DNA of 7,371 bases from assembly GCA_018700255.1 (NCBI GenBank), contig JABISU010000248.1, positions 1-7,371 of the forward strand. The letters are read 5' to 3'. The stretch is from Flavobacteriales bacterium (GTDB lineage Bacteria; Bacteroidota; Bacteroidia; Flavobacteriales; UA16). Shown here piece by piece: positions 1 through 6,076 of this stretch. The stretch's first letter is position 1; each line of letters starts with the position of its first letter. A program made the position numbers and the translations under genes. The notes below the pieces were generated by a model. That model saw nothing but the letters and a program-made list of their open reading frames with translations, was not told the DNA's origin and did no database searches.

Positions 1-103
1 AAACAATCGCCGAATTTATGACAACAAAAACTACAACGTTCACCCAAATCAACTTGTACAGCATCCCACCAGTATTCCAGCTTTTCTTAATATCTTCCCA
101 CAT
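1..103 (-). CDS. Rhomboid-family membrane protein, N-terminal fragment (cut by window edge)
   Basis: An ATG at 103-101 on the minus strand opens a frame that stays open to the window edge, giving 34 codons. The protein starts MWEDIKKSWNTGG and then enters a strongly hydrophobic stretch (about residues 16-34, with VNVVVFVVIN), consistent with a first transmembrane helix. A short amphipathic 'xxDIKxxWxxGxxLxKLIxVNVxVF' opening like this is what I recall for the second of two adjacent rhomboid proteins in flavobacteria. The start lies only 8 bp beyond the stop of the upstream rhomboid gene, so the two are almost certainly co-transcribed. No catalytic motif is inside the window, so whether this copy is an active serine protease or a pseudoprotease cannot be said. 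The family call rests on the opening pattern and the neighbourhood. Confidence 0.7.
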   Translation of the reverse strand, partial: MWEDIKKSWNTGGMLYKLIWVNVVVFVVINSAIV

Positions 104-111
104 ACGGTAAA

Positions 112-738
112 TTAATAAAAATTAGTTCTATCACGCTGCCAATGCTTGATCATAAAGTATCCGATCAACATCCCACCAAGATGGGCGAAATGAGCGACGT
201 TGTCGCCAGGATTGTTTTGGAAAGCAGTCATCAGTTCTATCGCACCATATCCCATAACAAAGTATTTGGCTTTTATAGGAATAGGTGGAAAAAGAAGCAT
301 GAGTTTTGTATTTGGAAATAGCATACCAAACCCGAGTAACAACCCAAAAACACTACCACTGGCACCTAAAACCCAGCCCATATCTACACCTGGGTCGAAA
401 GAATCTATTTGGCTATATATGTTTAAACCTACAGTGAATTCATAGAGAAAAAAAGAGCCTATTCCACAGACCATATAATAGATTAAAAACCTCTTCTCAC
501 CCCAAACTCTTTCTAGCGCACTACCAAAAACCACAAGGGCAAACATGTTAAATAACAGATGCGTAAAACCGCCATGCATAAACATGTAAGTTACCATCTG
601 CCATGGGTAGAAGTCTGGAGAAAGTGGATAGTGACCCATAAACCAAAACTGCATTTGCGGAAATGCTTGTTGGGCAAGGAAAACCAATACGTTAATGATG
701 ACTAAATTCTTAACTACCGGTGTCATTCTGTCTAACAT
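112..738 (-). CDS. Rhomboid family intramembrane serine protease (GlpG-like)
   Basis: A 208-residue polytopic inner-membrane protein that should cleave transmembrane segments of other membrane proteins within the bilayer. Hydrophobic segments lie at about 10-26, 47-71, 84-105, 121-141, 158-173 and 181-198, matching the six-helix rhomboid core. All hallmark residues are visible. HGGFTHLLFN at 55-64 supplies the oxyanion-side His60 and Asn64 (equivalent to GlpG His150 and Asn154). LERVWG at 75-80 is the usual post-helix-2 motif. GASGSVFG at 125-132 carries the nucleophile Ser127. AHLGG at 185-189 carries the catalytic His186. The dyad is therefore intact and activity is expected. The start MLDRMTPVVKNL matches the typical beginning of flavobacterial rhomboids. 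It starts 8 bp after the mutL stop, and a second rhomboid-like gene follows after another 8 bp. The substrate is unknown. Confidence 0.95.
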   Translation of the reverse strand: MLDRMTPVVKNLVIINVLVFLAQQAFPQMQFWFMGHYPLSPDFYPWQMVTYMFMHGGFTHLLFNMFALVVFGSALERVWGEKRFLIYYMVCGIGSFFLYEFTVGLNIYSQIDSFDPGVDMGWVLGASGSVFGLLLGFGMLFPNTKLMLLFPPIPIKAKYFVMGYGAIELMTAFQNNPGDNVAHFAHLGGMLIGYFMIKHWQRDRTNFY

Positions 739-746
739 AGTCTGCT

Positions 747-2576
747 TTATTTTAATGTTTTTTCGATATTCTCAAGAGAGAATAATGTGTATACGGCTCT
801 CCCTCTTGAATCTATAGCTGGGGAATCGCAGTCGAACAATTTATTGACAAGATCTACCATCTCATGATGTGTAAGGCTGAACTTATTTTTTTCTGAAAGT
901 TTCAAAGCTCCCGCCTGAGCCGCCGCCTGAGCAAGCTTCTCCCTTCTCCCCTCCTCATCACTCCAAGTCCCGTCCTTTAGCGCCCCTAAAACGGAATCAA
1001 TCCAATCCTGCAATCTCCCCGCTAGCCCGGAAGGAACAGTCACAACTTCCACTGCCCCCGTATTTGACTTTTCTAACTCAAGACCAAACATCATAAGAAT
1101 TTCTGATGCGCCTAAAAGCAAATCAGTATCAGCTTTTGAGAGAGAAATCGGTTCTGGAAAGAGTAGTTTTTGACCCAGACTTGATCCCTTTCCATGCCCT
1201 GCTCGAAGATATTGCTCGAACAACACTCTTTCATGGGCTCGCCTAGCGTCGATAACAATTACACCTTGATTACTTTCTGTTACTATAAAACGTGAGCTTA
1301 ATAAAAACATATTAGGAGCTTTTTCCTCTACCAAGCAGTCTTTAGTAAAGCCAATTTCCCCCTCGTTACCAAACATCTGATACAAGCTGTCAAGTTCCTT
1401 TTCTGAGCTTTTATCAAATCCCCCGAACGAGGCTTCAGGGTTTCTCTTTTTAAGTGTAGAGCCCCCCGAAATAAACGGGTTATAGTTGGGGTTAATATTA
1501 ACTTTAGGTTCATCTACAAATACTCCTGTAGGTGGAGGGTCTAAGGAAATGCTGAGTTCCGATTCGAAATCTAAAGAGGGAGCTACATTGTGTTTTCCAA
1601 GTGCGCGTTTTATGGCGGAGCGAAGCATGGCGAAAATGATTTGGTCTTCTTCGAACTTCGCTTCCACCTTAGTGGGATGAATATTCACATCAATTTTAGA
1701 AGGGTCCACAACGAGAAAAATCGTGTACAACGGAAAGCTGCCAGGACTAAGAACGCCTTCATACGCACTCATAATCGCACGATGCATAAGCGGGTGCTTG
1801 ATGAACCTTCCGTTTACGAATAAAAATTGTTCACCTCTAGTACGTCTCGCAAAAGCGGGCTTTCCTACGAATCCATGAATTTTTACTACATCTGTTTCTT
1901 CCTCGACCGGGACTAGCCTTTCGTCGTGCTTAACACCGAAAATAGATACCACTCTCTTCCTTAAAGCTCCAGGCCTAAGGTTGAAAAGATCGCCGCCATT
2001 GCTTTGAAGCCTGAAACTCAAATCAGGGTGCGCCATCGCTACTCTTTGGAATTCATCTACTATATGTCTCAGCTCTACTTGATCCGACTTAAGAAAATTA
2101 CGCCTAGCTGGAACGTTAAAGAAAAGGTTTTTTACTGAAAATGAAGACCCTTCAGAACATGCTACCGATTCAATATCGCTAATCTCATCACCGCTAACAG
2201 AAATCTTTACTCCTAAATCAGCACCTGTTTCTCTAGTTTTAAGTTCTACATGTGATATCGCTGCTATCGAAGCTAGAGCTTCCCCTCGAAAACCCTTAGT
2301 AACAAGTGACAATAAATCGTCTGCAGAAGTAATCTTTGAAGTGGCGTGCCGTGTAAAACACCTCTTTGCATCCTTCTCCCCCATACCTAGTCCATTATCA
2401 ATCACTTGAATTAGAGTTCGTCCTGCATCTTTTACCACCACCACGATCTCTGTAGCTTCAGCATCCACAGCATTCTCCACCAATTCCTTTACTACAGAAG
2501 CAGGTCTATTCACAACCTCACCAGCTGCGATTTGGTTTGCTACATGGTCGGATAACTGAACAATCAAATCATCCAT
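747..2576 (-). CDS. mutL: DNA mismatch repair protein MutL
   Basis: A 609-residue MutL, the ATP-dependent dimeric coordinator between mismatch-bound MutS and downstream repair factors. The N-terminal GHKL ATPase is textbook: NQIAAGEVVNRPASVVKELV at 14-33, with catalytic Glu31 and Asn35; DNGLGM at 60-65; RHATSKI at 76-82; GFRGEAL at 95-101. The transducer domain ends with VNIHPTKVEAKF (297-308), where Lys303 matches the ATP-contacting lysine. A variable linker (about 330-420) leads to the C-terminal dimerisation domain. That domain has QKLLFP at 469-474, fitting the beta-clamp-binding motif of MutL proteins. The endonuclease motif DQHA(X)2E(X)4E is degenerate: positions 443-454 read DARRAHERVLFE. 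The C-terminal CPHGRP motif reads DSRGRA (589-594). D443, E449 and E454 remain, but the His and Cys metal ligands do not, so nicking activity is doubtful. The start overlaps the preceding gene by 8 bp (ATGGATGA), suggesting translational coupling. Confidence 0.97.
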   Translation of the reverse strand: MDDLIVQLSDHVANQIAAGEVVNRPASVVKELVENAVDAEATEIVVVVKDAGRTLIQVIDNGLGMGEKDAKRCFTRHATSKITSADDLLSLVTKGFRGEALASIAAISHVELKTRETGADLGVKISVSGDEISDIESVACSEGSSFSVKNLFFNVPARRNFLKSDQVELRHIVDEFQRVAMAHPDLSFRLQSNGGDLFNLRPGALRKRVVSIFGVKHDERLVPVEEETDVVKIHGFVGKPAFARRTRGEQFLFVNGRFIKHPLMHRAIMSAYEGVLSPGSFPLYTIFLVVDPSKIDVNIHPTKVEAKFEEDQIIFAMLRSAIKRALGKHNVAPSLDFESELSISLDPPPTGVFVDEPKVNINPNYNPFISGGSTLKKRNPEASFGGFDKSSEKELDSLYQMFGNEGEIGFTKDCLVEEKAPNMFLLSSRFIVTESNQGVIVIDARRAHERVLFEQYLRAGHGKGSSLGQKLLFPEPISLSKADTDLLLGASEILMMFGLELEKSNTGAVEVVTVPSGLAGRLQDWIDSVLGALKDGTWSDEEGRREKLAQAAAQAGALKLSEKNKFSLTHHEMVDLVNKLFDCDSPAIDSRGRAVYTLFSLENIEKTLK

Positions 2577-2916
2577 TATCTCTAATAAATTCTAACATTT
2601 TTCCGAATTCCGTTGTTTCAGCCCAAACAATCATTTTCCACGTTATCCATAACAAAACTACTCCTATAAAAATCACCCTAATATTTGCTTTTCTAGCGGA
2701 TTTTCTCACCGACCCTCCTTTTCTGAATCTTATATTAGAAGCCATCTTGTGCTCGGGAACTTTCTCTCCTCGCTCCTTCGCTACCTCAGACTCTATCCTA
2801 CGCTTGCGCTCACCCCAATGAGGAGGATCATCGGAAAGATGTCGAGACTTAAAAACGAATGATCGAGGCTTGGTTCTCACATTGCGGAACATCCCTCGAA
2901 GCTTAGGTGCTTCCAT
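2569..2916 (-). CDS. Small basic single-pass membrane protein upstream of mutL, function unknown
   Basis: A 115-residue protein with a very basic, probably cytoplasmic N-terminal part and one transmembrane helix near the C-terminus (about 79-98, RVIFIGVVLLWITWKMIVWA). The N-terminal segment KPRSFVFKSRHLSDDPPHWG (16-35), followed by ERKRRIE, resembles the 'K-FNY-PR-Y' opening of a short conserved flavobacterial protein. That protein usually sits just upstream of mutL and is often mislabelled 'riboflavin synthase subunit beta' because ribH can be adjacent. Nothing here resembles the lumazine/riboflavin synthase fold, so that label should not be transferred. The gene begins 29 bp after the ispH stop and overlaps the mutL start by 8 bp. 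This supports a real coding gene in an operon. The homology is from memory of the pattern; the function is unknown. Confidence 0.8.
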   Translation of the reverse strand: MEAPKLRGMFRNVRTKPRSFVFKSRHLSDDPPHWGERKRRIESEVAKERGEKVPEHKMASNIRFRKGGSVRKSARKANIRVIFIGVVLLWITWKMIVWAETTEFGKMLEFIRDNG

Positions 2917-2945
2917 AGTGGCTAATTTACGAGTAAGCAGAAGTC

Positions 2946-4157
2946 TTAACCACTCTTATTTGCCCAAATATTCAACACTGAATCCACATCCTTTCCACCG
3001 GGGAAACTGTTTAATATCTTATGTAAAACTCGCTCCATAGAAGCATCCGGACAAGATGCTCCACTTGTGAGCAAAATAGTAGGAACATCCTTAAAACCAG
3101 TCATTTCTGATAGAAACCCCTCAGTAACTACAATCTTCTTTTTGTGAATATCGAAATGATTTAGTTCACCGTTGTCTCCCCAATCTAGTTCGTTTCGAAC
3201 AAAATATGTGGGCTTCACTTTTTCACAAATTTCCACAATATGTGATGTGTTAGAACTATTAAACCCTCCAACTACCACCACTAAATCCGCTCCTCCTTCA
3301 TCCAAAGCTCCAATCGTCGACCTCTGATTATCGTTCGTAGCGTAGCAAAGTGTGTCTCGCGTATTTGCAAATTCTTTTGAGGCATGTTTTAAAATGTCCG
3401 AAATCGTCTGGGTCTCGGAAGCTATCATTGTTGTTTGGTTTACTACACCGATATTTTGCAAGTCTCTATTAAAATCAAATCCCTCACTCGTGCGTCCCTT
3501 AAACATTTGATCGAATCCCTCTGATCCTTCCACCATCATCTTTGCTAAAGCTTGCGCCTCATTTAAATCTTCCACCACTAAAGCCGCACCATTTTTCGAA
3601 GCATGAGAGAATGTAGCCCTAGTTTCTTCGTGATCGGGTTTCCCATGAATTATTACTGTAAAACTATCACCCCCTAATTGCTCAGATCTCTTCCAAACCC
3701 TCTCAACAAAAGGGCATGTTGTGTCATATTTACTAATATCTACACCAATTTCACTAAGCTTATCTTGTATTTCCAATGTCGTTCCGAAAGCTGGTATGAT
3801 CACAACATCCTCAGCTGTAACTTGGCTTATAGGAGTCATTTCGCGGCCATTTGTGTCCATCAGAAACCTCACTCCTCGACTCTCCAGATCTTCATTCACT
3901 TCTGGATTGTGAATCATTTGGCTTAAAATGAAAATCTGTTTGTTTGGATTTTCTACGATCGCTTTGTAGGCAATTTCAATTGCGTTTTCTACTCCGAAAC
4001 AAAATCCGAAATGTCTTGCGAGTTGAATTTTCACATTCCCGAAATCCAGTAATGTTGGCGTAAAATCAACCTTTCTAGCATCCAATTCTTTCCTCCTCGC
4101 CTTCACCTTACTAATGATGGGACTTCTAAAATGATCTGGTATATCAAAACTGCGCAT
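2946..4157 (-). CDS. ispH: 4-hydroxy-3-methylbut-2-enyl diphosphate reductase (IspH/LytB), long form
   Basis: A 403-residue cytosolic iron-sulfur enzyme that reduces HMBPP to IPP and DMAPP, the last step of the MEP isoprenoid pathway. The three cluster cysteines are clear: Cys53 in HFGFCFGV, Cys148 in DTTCPFV and Cys271 in DTLCYATNDNQ. Substrate-pocket residues are also present: His83 (MIHNPEV), His176 with Glu178 (HGKPDHEET), the QTT motif at 241-243, SSN at 301-303 and SGAS at 365-368. The classic bacterial enzyme is about 280-320 residues. This one has some 40 extra N-terminal residues and an insertion around 207-235, as in the roughly 400-residue form of cyanobacteria, plants and some Bacteroidota. 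The start MRSFDIPDHF is the first ATG of the frame, 28 bp after the preceding stop. Electrons presumably come from ferredoxin or flavodoxin; neither is encoded here. Confidence 0.96.
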   Translation of the reverse strand: MRSFDIPDHFRSPIISKVKARRKELDARKVDFTPTLLDFGNVKIQLARHFGFCFGVENAIEIAYKAIVENPNKQIFILSQMIHNPEVNEDLESRGVRFLMDTNGREMTPISQVTAEDVVIIPAFGTTLEIQDKLSEIGVDISKYDTTCPFVERVWKRSEQLGGDSFTVIIHGKPDHEETRATFSHASKNGAALVVEDLNEAQALAKMMVEGSEGFDQMFKGRTSEGFDFNRDLQNIGVVNQTTMIASETQTISDILKHASKEFANTRDTLCYATNDNQRSTIGALDEGGADLVVVVGGFNSSNTSHIVEICEKVKPTYFVRNELDWGDNGELNHFDIHKKKIVVTEGFLSEMTGFKDVPTILLTSGASCPDASMERVLHKILNSFPGGKDVDSVLNIWANKSG

Positions 4158-4185
4158 ACCGCGAAATTAATTCATCAAGACTGAT

Positions 4186-4626
4186 TTAATCGCCTTGCAA
4201 ATTCTTATTCTCCTTGAACACTAACTTCAACTCTTCCGAAATACCACCTTCACTTCTGCGAGCATACCTTTTCAACTTTCTCAAAATACGTTCATCATTG
4301 AAATCTAAGCCCTTTAATTGTTCAAGTGCCATAATTTGAATAAGCGTGCCTTGTAACTTTGGCTCAGATGTAAAAACTGGCCAATCCTCCGTGTCTATCT
4401 CTACCCTAATCTCATCACTATCTGCAATCCATTCTAAAGTCCAAGCATCTATTGCAGGCATATACTCCTCACATGACCCAGCTCCTCTGTCTAGTCTCCA
4501 CTCTAAAGCATCTTCCACCCATTCTCGTGTCGCCAATCCGTTTTCTGGCCAATCCGGTGCGCCCCCGCAAACGAGGCACGCAAAACACCACCAAGGCGTT
4601 ACAGATATAGCAGAAAAAATCACCAT
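4186..4626 (-). CDS. Hypothetical protein, Trp- and Cys-containing, coupled to saccharopine dehydrogenase
   Basis: I do not recognise this 146-residue protein. Its ATG shares one base with the stop codon of the saccharopine dehydrogenase gene (TAATG at the junction), which is strong evidence for genuine, translationally coupled expression. The first 23 residues are hydrophobic and contain WWCFACLVCGG (12-22), with cysteines at 14, 17 and 20 and another at 52. There is no basic n-region and the residue before Cys20 is Val, so neither a signal peptide nor a lipobox is convincing. The middle (about 25-90) is acidic and rich in tryptophan (eight Trp in all, including WPENG, REWVEDALEWRL and TLEWIAD). 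The C-terminal third (about 94-140) looks helical and basic (DERILRKLKRYARRSEGG). The Cys cluster could bind metal or be redox-active, but this is speculation. A start further downstream is possible but would lose the coupling. Confidence 0.7.
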   Translation of the reverse strand: MVIFSAISVTPWWCFACLVCGGAPDWPENGLATREWVEDALEWRLDRGAGSCEEYMPAIDAWTLEWIADSDEIRVEIDTEDWPVFTSEPKLQGTLIQIMALEQLKGLDFNDERILRKLKRYARRSEGGISEELKLVFKENKNLQGD

Positions 4627-5963
4627 TATAGTTCTATTTGAGACTCTTTAAAAACAACACCGAACTCCTCTAATTTAGGGAGTACAACATCATAATAGTT
4701 AGAAGTTACAGGAATTTCTACTCCCACACTCCCGAATCCTCCACCAACCATCATATGTTCAGCTGCTATTGCCATAGGTAAACCTACGGTGTCAGACATC
4801 GCAGTATACATAGAACCTCGACCTTCTAAGAAAAACTCAGAAGTTTTAGCGTATCGTTTGCCGTCTTTCTCGAACTCAAATCGATGCCACATCACAATCA
4901 TATCCCTATCGCCTTCCTCTAGGGCCCACTTTTTCACAAGGAGTGCCTCGATTATTTCTGCAGGTGTTCCCTCTGTAATTTCCGGACCCGCTTCCGTGTC
5001 AAAAAGCCCTAACCATTCTAATCTTTCGTTCGTTTCGTGGTCGCTTATTACAGTTGCATTGATGGCTTCTGAAACCGTCATTCCAACAGTTTTTGAAGGT
5101 AAAAATGATCTCGTCCATTCGCTCCATGATATATCTTTCGCCCAAACCAATTTCGCGTCATCCCTCACCATACCTAGCTGAACTAAAATATCCCACGACC
5201 TACAAAACCCATCCACTCTCAAAGTCCCTCTGATCAAGGTCTCCATATCAGGCAGATTGTAAATCTCTTCGTATGCAAGGGAGTCACGATTAGGGTAACC
5301 TTTATAAAGCTGCCCCTCAACCTCAATCGCCCTAAGTCTGCGAAACACTCTATGCGGAGGTTCGAGTTTCACTCTCCCCGCATCCTTAAAGGTTGCTGAA
5401 CCACCCTGACCAGCAAGCACGATGTTCCTCGGGTTCCACGAAATCTTGTAATGCCAAGGATTGTTGTCCGACTCCTCAGCGACAAGGCCACCACAATACG
5501 ATTCAAATCCCTTCATCACACCCCCATCAGACTTAATCTCATCTATAACCTTCATGGCGCTCATGTGATCAATCCCCGGATCAAGACCTATCTCATTAAG
5601 AACTAGAACACCAGCCTCCTTAGCGGCCTCATCAAGGGACATCATCTCATCGTTTAAATAACTGGGAGTAATCACAGGCACTCCAGCAGCAATAGCTACT
5701 TTAGCAACACTGGCATGCAAAAATGCTGGGACCATACTCATCACAAGATCGGCCTCTCCTATCCTCTTATCTCTCTCAATATTATCTAGAACAGACAATT
5801 GAAATGCTTCTCCTCTCTCATGACCACTCACTTTTTGTTGAGCTACAGAAAGATCAATATCTCCAACAATTACTTTCCAGCCACACTCCTCAGACCTATC
5901 TAAAAGCCTCTTGATTAAAGTACTACACGACCTTCCTGCTCCTAAAACTAAAATAGACTTCAT
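4626..5963 (-). CDS. Saccharopine dehydrogenase (L-glutamate-forming), LYS9 type
   Basis: A 445-residue NAD(P)-dependent oxidoreductase close in length to fungal Lys9 and to the C-terminal half of animal AASS. It should oxidise saccharopine to glutamate plus 2-aminoadipate semialdehyde. In bacteria this most plausibly serves lysine degradation, since Bacteroidota make lysine by the diaminopimelate route. The N-terminal Rossmann fold opens with ILVLGAGRSCSTLI (4-17, glycine-rich loop G8-A9-G10). The family's signature segments follow: LNEIGLDPGIDHMSAMKVID (122-141), then FESYCGGLVAEESDNNPW (153-170) and the KISWNPRNIVLAGQG stretch (173-187). The C-terminal part returns to the nucleotide-binding domain with DTVGLPMAIAAEHM (391-404). 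The companion lysine-ketoglutarate reductase (LYS1-like) is not in the window. It is the first gene of the minus-strand cluster and runs directly into the next gene with a 1-bp overlap. Confidence 0.92.
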   Translation of the reverse strand: MKSILVLGAGRSCSTLIKRLLDRSEECGWKVIVGDIDLSVAQQKVSGHERGEAFQLSVLDNIERDKRIGEADLVMSMVPAFLHASVAKVAIAAGVPVITPSYLNDEMMSLDEAAKEAGVLVLNEIGLDPGIDHMSAMKVIDEIKSDGGVMKGFESYCGGLVAEESDNNPWHYKISWNPRNIVLAGQGGSATFKDAGRVKLEPPHRVFRRLRAIEVEGQLYKGYPNRDSLAYEEIYNLPDMETLIRGTLRVDGFCRSWDILVQLGMVRDDAKLVWAKDISWSEWTRSFLPSKTVGMTVSEAINATVISDHETNERLEWLGLFDTEAGPEITEGTPAEIIEALLVKKWALEEGDRDMIVMWHRFEFEKDGKRYAKTSEFFLEGRGSMYTAMSDTVGLPMAIAAEHMMVGGGFGSVGVEIPVTSNYYDVVLPKLEEFGVVFKESQIEL

Positions 5964-6076
5964 CTAAACTTGAATTATCAATATTTAACTCTGAAAGATA
6001 TGGCACGCAAATTGTTTTTACCCAAAATCAATACAAAACCTACAAAAGCATATCTTGCAAGTATTATTACTCCCAT
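5964..6076. promoter_or_regulatory. Divergent intergenic region holding promoters for both flanking genes
   Basis: These 113 bp lie between the minus-strand saccharopine dehydrogenase start and the plus-strand lipoprotein start, so both transcription units must begin here or further out. The stretch is AT-rich. No convincing Shine-Dalgarno sequence precedes either ATG, as is usual in Bacteroidota. On the minus strand a TAGGTTTTG (6034-6042) resembles the Bacteroidota -7 element TAnnTTTG, but with one extra T. A TTG sits about 15 bp upstream, closer than the usual spacing, so this is only a weak candidate. A TACAAAA heptamer occurs twice (6032-6038, 6041-6047), and an 8-bp palindrome CTTGCAAG lies at 6054-6061. 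I could not find a good match on the plus strand. No terminator hairpin was seen. Confidence 0.35.

Noticed and set aside
2537..2821. A 94-codon plus-strand frame across the mutL start
   Set aside because: It is antisense to the small membrane protein and the mutL start; its apparent hydrophobic part mirrors the real transmembrane helix. No independent support.
2569..2916. Annotation as riboflavin synthase subunit beta
   Set aside because: No lumazine or riboflavin synthase motifs; the protein is a basic tail plus one transmembrane helix. The label is a known propagation error for proteins in this position.
4567..4626. Lipoprotein signal at Cys20 of the 146-residue hypothetical protein
   Set aside because: There is no positively charged n-region and the residue before the cysteine is Val rather than a small residue, so the lipobox is not satisfied.
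4789..5181. A 130-codon open frame on the plus strand
   Set aside because: It lies wholly inside the saccharopine dehydrogenase gene on the other strand, has a low-complexity Ser/Ile-rich translation and no family features. It is an antisense shadow.
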